The translations under genes and the position numbers were made by a program. From contig NC_134848.1 of assembly GCF_965363235.1 (NCBI RefSeq), positions 62,644,181-62,708,180 on the forward strand: DNA of 64,000 nt, given 5' to 3'. Positions 35,241 through 47,180 of the stretch are shown piece by piece (the stretch's first letter is position 1; each line of letters begins with the position of its first letter). The DNA comes from Mytilus galloprovincialis (taxonomy: Eukaryota > Mollusca > Bivalvia > Mytilida > Mytilidae). The notes below the pieces were generated by a model. The model was not told the origin of the DNA. It worked only from the letters and a program-made list of their open reading frames with translations, and ran no database searches.

Positions 35241-38200
35241 TTAATTTAGATCAAACTTTGCTGATATCGCCTTCCCAGAATTTCTATCGTGAGCTATGAG
35301 GTCAATTTCAGTTTTTCCAAGGACAAATTCTACGTCTACCCATCGCCTATACTCACAAGTGTCTGAAAAAGTGATTGTCGGTGTACATAGCAAAGAACAC
35401 GTATCATCGTCAACATATCCTGGTGTTGTCTCATCAGATACATACACCATTATCTCCATTTTGTCCTGATGTTTGAAAGGTGTAAAGAAAGATTTCTTAA
35501 CTAACATTCCTGCTTCAACGCTTTCGTCTTTTCCGACGATAAGAGAAAATATATTGTCACACCTTTCCTCCCCTTCCATAACTGCATAGTGTTTTCTGTC
35601 ATATTTTTTTTCATGCCAAGGGACATTCGTTTTGACACCATAACTGCATCGCATGATGCGTGACTGTATATACTCTGGATCATGGCCGAATAAAACGGCC
35701 CCTTTAAGCACTGCTAACCCAGCTTCTTCTGGAATTATTATTTTCTTCTCCGGAAATGCTTGACGAACTGCGTCGTGCATTAGTTGACAATCTGAGAAAC
35801 CTCCTACCATTAGCAAATGCGTCACGTCCTTCAATGATTTATCTTGAAAAATCTCTTTCATAAGTGATATAACACTATCAACGGAAGGCATAAACATCTT
35901 ATTGAAAACCTCAACATTAATACGAATTTTATCTTGTGCTAGTTTTATGTCTTTTGAATATGACGAATCAGCCAACAGAGACTCTAAATTCTTGTTGTGA
36001 ACTTTCTGACATGATGTTTCAAGCGCAACAACCGGGATTGTCATAGTTACTTTAGTTTTTGTTTCAGTTTCAACCGTTCTTTTCACGGATTCAAATTCTC
36101 TTATTAGATCTATATATGCTAGAGGGCTCTCCTTTTTTAATGAATCCATTGTGGTCTTTCCGATAATTCCTTCGAAAAGCTTAAAAAACCTTCTATCAAT
36201 CGATGTTCCACCGCAATCATTTCCGATAGCTCTATGTTTTTCTTTCAAGTGACCATTTGCAGCTTTCTCGTGAACAGTTATGTCTGCAGTGCCGCCTGTA
36301 AAAATATGAACATAATGATTAATGAATTAAAAAAGGAAATAGCTTAAATGGAAACAGACGATATATTCACATTTTTTGGAAAATGACTGATTGTTAAAAG
36401 TCATATATATCTGACATTTATCTAAACCAATGTCTTAATCAAAGGAAAAGAAAACATGATAAAGTATGTCTTAACGTTACTTTAATCTAAATGAAAGGCA
36501 GTGCAAATACGAAAGATACCAAAAGGAACAGTTCAACTAATAAGTTTAAAGCGAACTGACAATACCATCACAAAACAACAATCCCGAAAAAGTGACAAAA
36601 GATAAACACAGTATATATCACATAATATAGAAACCTGACGACGAGTAACACGAATCCCATCAAAAACAAGGGTTGATCTCAGATGCTCCGGAAAGAAAAG
36701 CAGATAATGCTTCACGGGTTGCATCAGCCGCTATATTATATGATCATATCTTTATATAAGTATACAAACATAACCAGTTTTACAATTTAGGATTGTCTTT
36801 TTGCAGGTAAACAAATCTTTATGACAATACTAAGAGGGCTTATTAGATGAATAAAGAAATTTACCTTCAACATAAATGTAACTTATTGTTCTACCTAGTG
36901 TAATTCAAAACGTAAAAATTTAAGTTATTCAGCATTCATTCTTATGTAGCAACCTTGGAGAATATAGATAAAAAAGAAACTCATGCAATTTTATATAAAT
37001 TGCAATCACCATCAATTCTTTCTTCATTGATAGTAATCAGGAAGTCATTTGAACATTCAGCACTTCACAATATTCAAATTTGTAAGAGAATGATATTGAC
37101 TTAGGTTTATGATTTTTAAATGTGTTGACAATAGATAGAAGCGGATATTTCTTTTAATGTGTGAACAAAACTTTACCTCCAAGATCAACCACCATGAATT
37201 TTGTCCCTTCGGCTGTCATTGTGAATCCTGGGTCAGATCCTTTTAATTTTTCAGTTGATAAAAACTGACAGAAAATGGATGCTGCCTCTGGTTCAAGTGC
37301 AAGTATCAAGTTGTTTGTGGGAATCCCAGCCTTAAAGAAGGTTATTTTAAAACAAATATTAGTTTTAAGATTTGAACAGTTATTGCACTATCATAATCAA
37401 TTGGCAATAAGGAGACCATACGTAATAGAGGTAAGACACACTAAGGGTGAATACGAAAGGAAATACAAACAATTGCAACAATCAGCCTAAATAGTTTGAA
37501 TGTCTCCTGTACAGAATTATATGTAGTCCTTAATGTATAATACTTTCACATCAAAATTACCCAGGCTAGTTGAGTGTTGCACGCTTACAATTTTGATTAA
37601 CCCCTCCTCGTTCCTTATGTGAGTTTCGCAAGTCATTATCATGTATTAAGTGGTTGTATTTGATTGCTGTACGTCGTATTTGTTATAGCTATCAGTCGTA
37701 TTTGGTTTAAGTATAGATGCTTAATATCATATCAAATCGGGACTTTTATAGCGTTCTAGATGCGGTCATATATTTTCATTGGTTTTGTTCTAGTTTGTCT
37801 TAAATGGTTTATATTGTTTTTGATATTGCTGAAAAATAATTGTTCTCTGTAAGCCTACCGTGTAAATACAAGATCATCAACATGATCAACAAAGAAATGT
37901 AATCTACTCTATATGTGCGTGTCTAAAATCATGAACCTGTTATCCAGTGTTTGTTATTGGTTGGTGTCTGAAATACTTGTTTATTGTATATAACTGTAAT
38001 AAAAGACAACACGTTTAAATTGTTTCACAAGCTTATTTTACCAGGTTCAACCCATCATTTTTTTCGTAAAATGTCCTGCGCCAAGTAAGAAATATGTCAG
38101 TTGTTACAAGTAGTTTGTTTCTATTTATGTTACATTGGGGCATTTATCAAATAGTTCGTTCCTATGTGTGTTGGCGTTTGTTTTTGTTGTACTTCGGTGT

Positions 38201-41200
38201 TCCTGTTGTTCCTTTCTTTTCCCGCTAATAGTTGTTGTGTTTCCATCGATTTTGGTTTGTAACCCAGATTTATTTTTCTCAATCGATTTATGACTTTTGA
38301 ACACCGGTATATATGTTACAGTGAATTTGTATAATCAGTGATTATATAGAATCCCTGATTTTTCAGGGATTATGTAGAATCATTAAACTCATTAGTGATC
38401 ATATAGATTCCCTGAAAATAACCAGTGATTTTACATAATCACTGAACATTTTAATAAGTATTCTACAAATTCCCTAATATGATTTCAGGGATTATCAATA
38501 ATCTGAAGACCCTTTGTTTGATAACAAAAAAAAAATATTTTCATTAGTTATCAAAGGTACCAGGATTATAATTTAGTACGCCAGACGCGCGTTTCGTCTA
38601 CATAAGACTCATCAGTGACGCTCATATCAAAATATTTATAAAGCCAAACAAGTAAAAAGATGAAGAGCATTGAGGATCCAAAATTCCAAAAGGTTATGCC
38701 AAATACGGCTAAGGTAATCTATGCCTGGGATAAGAAAATCCTTAGTTTTTCGAAAAATTCATTGTTTTGTAAACTGGAAATTTATAAAAAAAAATGCCAC
38801 ATTATTGATATTCATGTCAACACCGAAGTGTTGACTACTGGGCTGGTGATACCCTCGGGGACGAAACGTCCACCAGCAGTGGCATCGACCCAGTGGTACC
38901 AGGATTATAATTTAGTACGCCAGACGCGCGTTTCGTCTACATAAGACTCATCAGTGACGCTCATATCAAAATATTTATAAAGCCAAACAAGTAAAAAGTT
39001 GCAGAGGATTCAATGATTGTTCTACAATTCTTTAATATAATTTCAGGGAGTATCAATAATCTAAAGATCCTTCGTTTGATAAAAAATAAATATAGAATAT
39101 TTCAATTTTATTTGTTATTCCTTAAAAGATGTCAGTGAACAGTTTTTATTCCTGATCGTCTACTACATGTTCTAGGTTAATCTTAAGTGAACAGTTTTTC
39201 AAGTGATATTTAATTCAATTGTTGAACCCCCTTATTTCACAAACAATCAAGTATGGCACAGGCACAGATGGTGCTTGGGTTAGAGCAAACGCATGCTCAA
39301 AAGTTACTGCAAATTGCTGAGGAAAAAACAAAATGCAAGATATGAACAAGGAATAAATACAATGATATTGTTAATTTGATGACAAAAGAACCAAGTAAAG
39401 AAGACAAAACTCCTGCTTATTACTATCTGCTGACAAAGTAAGTTGGAAGATGAGTGAAGAGTTTTAGCTTTCTGTAGTTAGCTTTCTGTAGATAAATACA
39501 GTTCTTTCACTCAGGTTCAAGTTTCTACATATAAAAAAATATGTGCACTTCAAATGTATCCCCTCATAAAAGGATATCAAATGAGTGGTTGGTTCGGGTT
39601 GATGTTTTTTTTTTTGGGGGGGGGGGGGGTCATTTTGATTGAAAAAAATAGCACAAATGACAGGTACAGTAAAGCTTGTTCTCCTGTAGCTATCTTGAAT
39701 CGTTTTATTAAAAGTTAAATTGTTGATAATACCAAAGGATTCAAAATATATTTCGACTATTTTAGGTATGAAATCCTTCAATGTGGTGACATAAAGAAAA
39801 TTATCAGGAAACGCAGTTCCTGTGAAGATGATATTAAATACTCATTGTCTGGAGGATAAGTATAACATTGTTTACAAAATTCACATTGCAACAGGGCATG
39901 GCGGGCGTGATAAGATGATCAAGGAAGCAAATAGAAAATATGCCAATGTTTCAACAGAGGCTGTGGAACTTTTTAAGGAGTTGTGTGAAGAATGTCAATT
40001 AAAGAAGCGTAAAATTGCAAGTAAGGGACTTGTTGTTTAACCTATAGTTACTAAAAGAATTCAGTTCACGTGGACAAATGGATTTAGTTGATATGCAATC
40101 GTTAAGTTTTGACGATTTTAAGTACATCATGGTTTACCAAGATCATATGACAAAACTTGTGGTTCTCCGGCCTCTGAAATCAAAACGGGCAGCAGAGGTT
40201 GCAATGCAGATTCTTGATATATTTCTTCTTTTTGGTGCCCCCAACATTTTTTGTAAAATCGTTCATGGGAAGCCAAGACACCCTCAAAGTCAAGGAAGTG
40301 TCGAACGTGCAAATGCTGATATCAAGATATGACAATTACATGGATGCAGGATAATGGTGTAAAAGATTGGCCTGATGAAATTAAATTTGTCCAACTTCAA
40401 AAAACCAAAGCTACCACTCTGGCATTAAACGCACACCATATAAGGCAATGTTTGGAGTAGAGGCAAAGGTTGGCCTAACAACATCCTCCTTGCCAGATAA
40501 AATTATTTCGCTCTTAAATTCAGAGGATGATCTGAAAGATATTACCAACACAGGATTTCGTGATAACGAAGAAGGCATTGAAATCAATAATATAAATATT
40601 ACAATTGATAGCGACGACATCACATGTATTGTTTGTCAAAAGCCAGCGTCAAATGCACATTCATGTTCAAATTGTAAATCAACAGTGCATGTTATTTGTG
40701 GTAAAGCAAATGGCGAAGAAGGTTATGGGATATCTGTTTTGTGCTTTTAGTGTTCCTTGTGTACAGAAAAACAGGCAGAACGAATGATCAACAGATCGAA
40801 CAAAGTTTTAGAGGAGGCTGACATTGGTTGTTATGTTCTGATACCTATCCCACCACATGTTGACAGAGGTAAGGGAGACACACAAAAATATTATGGCCAT
40901 TGTTCATCAAAAGACTGAAAAAGGATATCACTTGGCCACAAAACATGGTATCCTTCTCGGATCATATACAAGAACCAAGTTCGAGGTTGCTGATTCCCTT
41001 TTTATGGTACCTTCAGATGTGTGTACTGAAAATTTTATTTCCTTAATACGTGCTGTAAAATTCGATTCAATATGTGAAGGACAGGGTTTTTTAAAATGTG
41101 GATGTTGCGGTAAAAACAGATGTGAAACCAACAGATGTGCATGTAAAAAAAGCAGGGCAAGAGTGCAATAGTCGGTGCCATCCAAATTTAGTTTGTAAAA

Positions 41201-42807
41201 ATAAATGATTGTTTTGAAATATTGTGCTTGACATTTTAAAATATTGTTTACAGTGACTAACATTTTAATACATTAATATATTGTGCTTATCAATTTATTA
41301 CATTGTGCTTGACATTTTATTACATTGTGCTTGACATTTCATTACATTGTGCCTAACATATATTATCATGTTATCATTTTTTACATATTGTTCTGAACAT
41401 TTTACAATGTATGTGAATAATTAAGTTTTAATATGATTCTATAGAATTAATTATTCAATTTTATTTATTTTCTTTATAAATGAAACTAATTCTTCATTTC
41501 AGTTATTATGCATAATCCCTGACGTTTTTTTCTAGTGATTATACATAATCCCTAAACTAGCCAGTGATTCTACATAATCCCTGAAAATTTCAGGGATTCT
41601 AAAAATTTCAGGGATTCTACATAATCACTGATTATACAAATTCACTGTAACATATATATACAACAATTCCTTAATTTACGGTAAAGATTTCATCTAATTG
41701 TCAAATGTAGTTCACTGAATATGTTAGTGATCGATCGTGTATGCACTAGACAGCCTGGCAGCAGTTTTGTAACTTGACAAATGTTATGTGTATTGATTTG
41801 AATGGCGGCTGCATAAACATTACTTATTAAGTTAGATAAATGCTACAAGACCTAGCTTATTCACCTACCCCTTCAGCACAAGACCTCATGAATCTTTTGG
41901 CTCTATCCGTCCATATAGCAGGAACTGTCAGCACATATTGAACCTCGTCACGTTTGACTAAATTTCCTCGTTTTTTCAAAACATCTAACAAATGGTTTAC
42001 CAAATATTGGATTGATAACTTAAACACATGGAAAGCTGGCAGTCGTTTTGTACCAGTTATATCATCTAACATCATACCACTTGTGATATTCTATTTCATA
42101 ATAAAAAAAATAAATATCAAATATTTTAAAACAGTGACTTTTGCTTTGTTTTTGGAAATACGAAAGGCTGCGAGTTGAAGCTAAAAAATTATACCGTAAA
42201 GCGTTTCCCTTTTGGACATGTTTTCTTACATCACATTCTTGCTTTTACGTTCATAAACGCACCAATCGTTAATTCATAGAGAAAAGAAAAAAAACCCGAA
42301 TGTTTGGAGGCAATTTTCCTTCCCTCAGCTCAGGTTTCTTTTTTAATTTACAATTCAGTATAATAACATTTTTGAAACTTCTTATCATATATATAGATTA
42401 ATTTTTTTTACGCAACTTTCAACTTTTACTTAAATAATTCGTTGTTTTTTTTCAGAAAATGACGGTTTTGTTTAACATATAAGATAAATCAAGTATACCT
42501 TGTTATTGTGTAGATTCATTTTAAAACGTTCAAAATAGTAATATTCCTTATGTTCGTTATCCAACAATAAATCTATCCATTTATTTTCAGCTTCGAATCC
42601 AAAGGCTACAAACTCTCGATTACTATTCAATAATAAACATGTTGGTGTTTTCTCTGACACGAATTGTCGACTTCCTGCCCTCCAGATTGGGTTACTGATT
42701 TTCAAAGGGTTGTCTTCCCAGTCAGCCCTCATTGAAAACGAATAGCCGGAATATGTAGTGCCAAAGTCTACAGCAGCAACCATTAGATGTTTCCTTAAAT
42801 CCTCCAT
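35241..42807 (-). CDS. HSPA12-like Hsp70-family ATPase, complete, four coding exons
   Basis: Exons in gene order are 42807-42499, 42090-41869, 37330-37177 and 36295-35241. All junctions are GT-AG and phases fit, giving 579 residues (human HSPA12A/B about 675-686). Actin-like ATPase motifs are VAAVDFGTTYSG at 10-21 (phosphate 1), LALEPEAASIFC in exon 3 (connect), VVDLGGGTADITVHE across the exon 3/4 junction (phosphate 2) and LLMVGGFSDCQ at about 389-397 (adenosine). As usual for HSPA12, the C-terminus is not a standard Hsp70 substrate-binding domain and has no EEVD. Start: first ATG 7 bases after an acceptor, so 5' UTR exons lie upstream. Intron 2 (4.5 kb) holds a Ginger-type transposon. HSPA12 genes are greatly expanded in bivalves and linked to stress and immune responses (family knowledge). 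The copy at 61938 onward is nearly identical. Confidence 0.92.
37480..38313. repeat. Repeat fragment hosting the Ginger insertion
   Basis: Bases about 38035-38313 (CAGGTTCAACCCATCATTTT ... TTTGAACACCGGTATA) match 47710-48110, and the sequence resumes after 41652 with CAACAATTCCTTAATTT. The Ginger element therefore landed inside an older repeat. The earlier part shows nothing else. Confidence 0.55.
38555..38995. repeat. CAGACGCGCGTTTCGTCTAC dispersed repeat, two copies
   Basis: The stretch TACCAGGATTATAATTTAGT... runs to AAAGCCAAACAAGTAAAAAG at 38558-38656 and again at 38896-38998. A related copy is at 32045-32150. It is common-looking but I cannot assign a class. Confidence 0.65.
39253..41171 (+). 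pseudogene. Integrase gene of the Ginger element (KRBA2-like), decayed
   Basis: Pieces lie in order. The N-terminus MAQAQMVLGLEQTHAQKLLQ starts at 39253. YYYLLTK follows, then an intact GT-AG intron 39438-39765, then YEILQCGD. The zinc-binding segment HIATGHGG...CEECQLKK (H2C2) is at 39880-40005. In the integrase core, DLVDMQ carries the first acidic residue (about 40080) and GKPRHPQSQGSVERAN the last (about 40270-40315). The segment with the second acidic residue is deleted between FGAPNIF and KIVHGKP (about 40245-40255). Later frames give KAMFGVEAKVGLTTS, a C-rich finger (CIVCQKP...CSNC...HVICG) and the Cys-rich end CGCCGKNRCETNRCACKK. There are several frameshifts and an early stop near 39343, so it is not functional. 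Confidence 0.82.
41222..41400. repeat. Short tandem repeat, about 23-bp period
   Basis: ATTACATTGTGCTTGACATT recurs about four to five times with changes between 41222 and 41365. It lies in the Ginger element's 3' part. Confidence 0.6.
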
Positions 42808-42834
42808 TGAAGCCCTAAAACCAAAAGTACACAT

Positions 42835-45117
42835 GTATTCAAAACCTTGATAGTATTGTTCTATTAATTCTAATAGATACAGGTAGCTGTTTCACACAAT
42901 TTGGTGAACGTAAACACACATCTTTTATTCTTTTATTGATAAAACCACGAATTAAGCAAGGTCTTAGTAGCTGTAGTATGTCAAAGAAATAAAGAAAAAA
43001 GAAGATGTGGGCACAATTTATTTTTTACACTCGTTATAAAAGGCCCAATGCATGTATATCTAATGGATACTTGATACTCATCCCTCTTTTCCTAAAAGAA
43101 ATATAATCATTTATTTTGAGAAATGATAAAACTGCAACCATGATAACCAACAGAATAAAACAAATAACACCTACATAGTGTCACCTTATTTTCCTATTTC
43201 AATCAATTGGCATCTTTTATTGCAGGGTTTAGAATCTGTTGAAGATCATTAAAGGAATATGACAGTTGTCATCCATTCGTTTGCTGTGTTTAAGATTATG
43301 AATTTGTGATTTGGTTAGGGCTTTTCCGTTTTGAATTTTCATCGGAGTTCAGAATTGTTGTTATTTTACACACATTATCTATGTATTTCATATTACATGG
43401 AAGAATATGTTTCAGGTAAGGGTGAACGTTGGCGCCTGTTATAAAACGCTCCAAATATGAAAAGTTTTACTTTGTTGCTTCCCATGGTAGGCTGTAAAGG
43501 ATTTGTGTAGTGTAATTAAGTTTAGTTTGAGGATTAAACTTTTTTTTTAAATGAAGCTTTATAAAATGACCTTACAGTAACTGAAATGATGATCGAAAAA
43601 AACATGTATCACACTCAGTCTGAATATATTAAGCTTGGAATAATGAAACAGTGTAATTGCTTAAAAACAAAAATAATTTTACTCACTCTTCAAATATATA
43701 AAACTTCCTGTTTTTAACTTCGCAGTTCGTCTATTTAAAGAATTTATTGATATACATGTACAATTGTCAGATAATTTAAATCACCTTTATGATATAAATA
43801 TATGTTTGACTAATCTACTGACCGCATTAAGATTCGTAAAAAAGTGATAATTCATATCGCGACACCGTCTACAGTGATTTTTTATAAATGAAAATATGCA
43901 CTTTTAGGAGATATAAATGCCATAAATAATAATAATAAATAAAATTACATATATACTCAACCCAAGACCACATGTTCAAGTAAACAAGCTATGATCCTTT
44001 TTAAAACAGTCTATTGAACTGAGGAGATAGGGGCTCTTGAAATATTTACGTTTATGATGTATATTAATGATCTTGTTGATATTGTTTATTTTTATTTTGT
44101 TCTGTTGTGCTATACATATTCATGCTATATACAGTAGTAAATCCAGTAGTTTTGAATATTTGATAAATAGCTTGCTGTTTAATCTGTTCTTCTCAATTTT
44201 GTTGTGCACCCTTTATCGCATGCCTACCAATTATTATAACCTAATCGGATTTCTCATTGATGACAATAGTGATTCCAACTAAATCTACATGAAGTCCGAT
44301 GTTTGTGAAACTTTAAATGTTGATATTATATATAGTCTCAAAGTAGTCTCTTGTCTTTTAAAAGTTGGTTTATTGTTACCTTTTTATAAACATACTCTCA
44401 CATCAAACTTTATATTTAAATGTTAGTCCATGTTTTGACTAATTTATGTTTGGCAATATTCATTTTACAAGGACCGTTACTTATATAACATCCAGTCATT
44501 GTGTTGTGCTATGGTAAATTTTCGTATTTTAACTTGTCATTCGTTTTTGCTAATGTTCATTGTCAAAATGCCTTTTTTGTTATTTTTGTGGACATTTTTG
44601 GTTTTGTTTTTAAGATAATGACTGCTGTACCCCTATTTTTTTACATTTTTACCTATTATGTCTGTTTGTTTTGTTCACACATTGTTTTCAATATCATAAT
44701 GGAATTTTATTTGACTGTCATGCAAGTGAGAGATTTATCAGCTATAAAACCAGGTTTTTATCCATCATTCATTTTCTACACAAGAATATGCCATCATTCA
44801 TTTTCTACACAAGAATATGCCTGCACCAAGTCAGGAATATGACAGTTGTTATGCATTCGTTGATATGTTGAGCTTTTGATTTTTCTATTTGATTAGGGAC
44901 TTTCCATTTTAGAATTTTCCTTGCAGTATTTTTTTTTATTATTATTTTACTTTTTATTATAAAATCATGCCACACAATTTTTGTTGCTAGTAGTAGTGAT
45001 GATCCTAGTTGACGTTCCTGCAAAACGCGAATATCTGATGGTCTGGGTGGAAAAGGATCCTTTACTTATTTCTAAATTCGTTTGTATTATGTTTTCAAGG
45101 GTATTTTTTCTTATGTC
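42835..45117. other. 5' flank of HSPA12 A, no gene seen
   Basis: AT-rich. Probable 5' UTR exons of HSPA12 cannot be picked out. Retroelement-tail fragments lie at 43235-43380 and 44740-44940 (CACCAAGTCAGGAATATGAC). A 30-bp tandem duplication with CATCATTCATTTTCTACACA is at 44763-44820. Confidence 0.4.
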
Positions 45118-45988
45118 TTTTTAATCTGTGAAATTCTACATGTACAATAAAAATTACTTTAATAAGAAATTACTATCAATTTTATCAGTATTATATATTT
45201 TCGTTATTTTGCAAATCCTTCATTTCTTGAATAAGTATACATCGGCACCATTGATTTTTTATATTTCCCACTGTTATTCTTTAAACTTGTGCACTCTTTT
45301 TTTTTAATTTGTTTTTTAAAACTATTTTTGAATAATTAGAAAGAACAAATACAGTAACGTGACATATCGTTCACTCTGATACTGAGGCTGTGATGTACCA
45401 TGCTTAGACGAAATGTCACTAGCTGTGGCATCGACCTGGTGGTTATGAACAAGGCAAAAACCGGACAAATAACACTTATACATCGATAAAGAAAAGATCA
45501 TATGAAAACATAAAAATTAAATTTTTTTTCAAATCAAGGATTTGCAAATCCTTGTTCAAATAAATACAAATTAATCTTATTTGCATTACAAATCGATAGA
45601 AACAAAACACATTTTAACATATAAACGAAATATTTCATAATTATGATAGTTTGATTCTTGTTCGATAAGTATATACTTTTGACTAAATATTAAACATCGA
45701 CTATGATATGTAACATGTTGAAGTGAGACAGCATGCACAACTGCAAATTGATATGCAGAAGACATTTCTTTACATACGTTAGTTACCAATCCTTAGTCAC
45801 AATTCGACATTGTTATGGAGAGGAAATTTCTTTACATAGGTCAGTTACAAATCCATTAATTTTCTCATTTTTTTACCAGTACTTCTTTATTTAGTAAACC
45901 AAAATATGTTTAGACACAAGTAGTAGTACCAGAACAAGATGAAGCAAAAATGGATGCTTTAGTTTAATCGAAGTTATCAAAGCTGTCT
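45118..45988. repeat. Upstream segment of duplicated block B
   Basis: Paralogous to 26150-27017, including the CTCTGATACTGAGGCTGTGA marker and AGTAGTAGTACCAGAACAAG. No gene. Confidence 0.65.
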
Positions 45989-46080
45989 TACAGCAAAATG
46001 CATTGAGTGCGTCGGTAAGGGTAGAATGTTTGGTTAGCTCGCTTGTTAGCTGAACTATGAAGTCTGTTTAAGGTTATGTA

Positions 46081-46823
46081 TGTAAGAATCTAAAGTGCGA
46101 TGGTACTCTAAAGTGTGATGGTCATGCTAAAGCGCGATGGTCTATTCTAAAGTACGATGGTGTATCACGCTAAAGTGTGATGGATTAAAAGGGTAATGTT
46201 AAAGGGCTAAAAGCTTTTAAGAACACGGATGTTATGATAAATAGCCTTTGCAAAAACTAGTATGATAAGGTTTTATAACATACGTGATAGGCTGTATAAT
46301 TACCGGAAGCCATAACTAATTGTTTCTAAATTAAGAAGAACGACCACATAATAATTGCTAAAATGGTCAAAAATCTATATATCCTGTATATGATAAAAAA
46401 AAAAATTAATTCGGGCGTATCAAATATTTGGATAATTGGCATAAATTGTTGTTCACACAGTCATCAGTAATGTCAAATCTCCCCTTGAAGTTGTCATTGT
46501 AAATTACAAATACAAATCCTTCATTGTGAAACATTTATTTGTTTAAAACATTCTGAATTTAAATGAGGGAGAAATGCAATGTTCTCCGAGCTTTCACCTT
46601 TTTTCGCAATTGGTTTAAAGTGGTTAATCAAATATTCTACATTTTTCTTTCGGCATGTTAATTTTTTGTTTGTATAAAAGACTGTTCACGTCATAATCCA
46701 TTATGATAGTACGTTTATTACGTCTATACTTTCGCGGACCATCGCAATTTAGCGTGTCTAGGCATCGCACTTTAGCGTAGACCATCGCCCTTTAGCGTAA
46801 CCATCGTACGTTAGAGTCCTACA
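46081..46823. mobile_element. 743-bp TIR element with subterminal iterons, TSD TGTA
   Basis: The left end TGTAAGAATCTAAAGTGCGA (TIR 24 bp) matches the complement of the right end TGTAGGACTCTAACGTACGA. TGTA flanks both sides (46077-46080 and 46824-46827). The block A empty site reads GTTATATATACCACAC. CTAAAGYGYGATGG starts at 46090, 46108, 46127, 46147 and 46170. Inverse ACCATCGCNNTTTAGCG copies start at about 46738, 46761, 46781 and 46800. No transposase is seen. Confidence 0.9.
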
Positions 46824-46926
46824 TGTATACCACACTCCTTTCGAAGTAGTCTAAACCTCCAGACAGATAAATTGGTTATCTTAGGGACCAGTCTACTTTT
46901 AACGGAGGGCAGTTTACCTGACCTAA

Positions 46927-47095
46927 CAGTGGCGGATCCAGGGGGGGGGGGGGGGGGTTCCGGGGGTGCGCACCCCCCCTTTATTTTTGCCGATCAATGC
47001 ATTTGTATCGGGACATATGTTTTGCACCCCCCCCCTTTGCCCTGGGTGCCCTGGGTTAGCACCCCCCCTTTCGAAAATTCCTGCATCCGCCCCTG
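46927..47095. mobile_element. 169-bp MITE, CAG-type TIR, 5-bp TSD CCTAA
   Basis: CAGTGGCGGATCCAGG ... CCTGCATCCGCCCCTG, flanked by CCTAA (46922-46926 and 47096-47100). The block A empty site reads CTGACCTAATAATGAC. It is the inverse of 18658-18821. Confidence 0.92.
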
Positions 47096-47180
47096 CCTAA
47101 TAATGACTTCACGGTTCAGTTAGCAAGCAACCTAATAAAAATTATTACCTTTACCTACACACTCAATGCACTCTGCTGTA

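Larger units (their letters stand above)
38314..41652 (+). mobile_element. Ginger-type DNA transposon, decayed, with TIRs
   Basis: The 3.3-kb element begins TGTTACAGTGAATTTGTATA and ends with its complement. The match continues through AATCAGTGATTAT. Both ends extend into alternating copies of CAGTGATTATGTAGAATCCC (38330-38510 and 41505-41640). Flanks are TATA on both sides. The TGTNA terminus and short duplication fit Ginger elements, which carry Gypsy-like integrases. It is antisense to and inside HSPA12 intron 2. A copy of the CGCGCGTTTCGTCTACAT repeat is nested in it twice. Confidence 0.8.
45989..47180. mobile_element. TACAGCA TIR element, block B copy, twice interrupted
   Basis: The same element as 27018-27288 (TACAGCAAAATGCATTGAGT to CTCTGCTGTA), lengthened by the insertions at 46081-46823 and 46927-47095. 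The block A copy gives the empty-site sequence for both. Confidence 0.85.

Noticed and set aside
35501-35683. Small reverse open frame inside HSPA12 A (and its twin at 62198)
   Set aside because: Alternative-frame shadow of exon 4.
36533-36724. Reverse open frame in HSPA12 intron 3 (twin at 63230)
   Set aside because: Between confirmed exons with no splice signals that keep the HSPA12 frame; no domain.
40411-41263. Reverse open frames opposite the Ginger integrase
   Set aside because: Antisense shadows; the forward strand carries the recognisable Cys-rich modules.
44501-44871. Forward open frames of 113 and 66 codons
   Set aside because: Overlap a common retroelement-tail fragment and a 30-bp duplication; hydrophobic AT-rich translation only.
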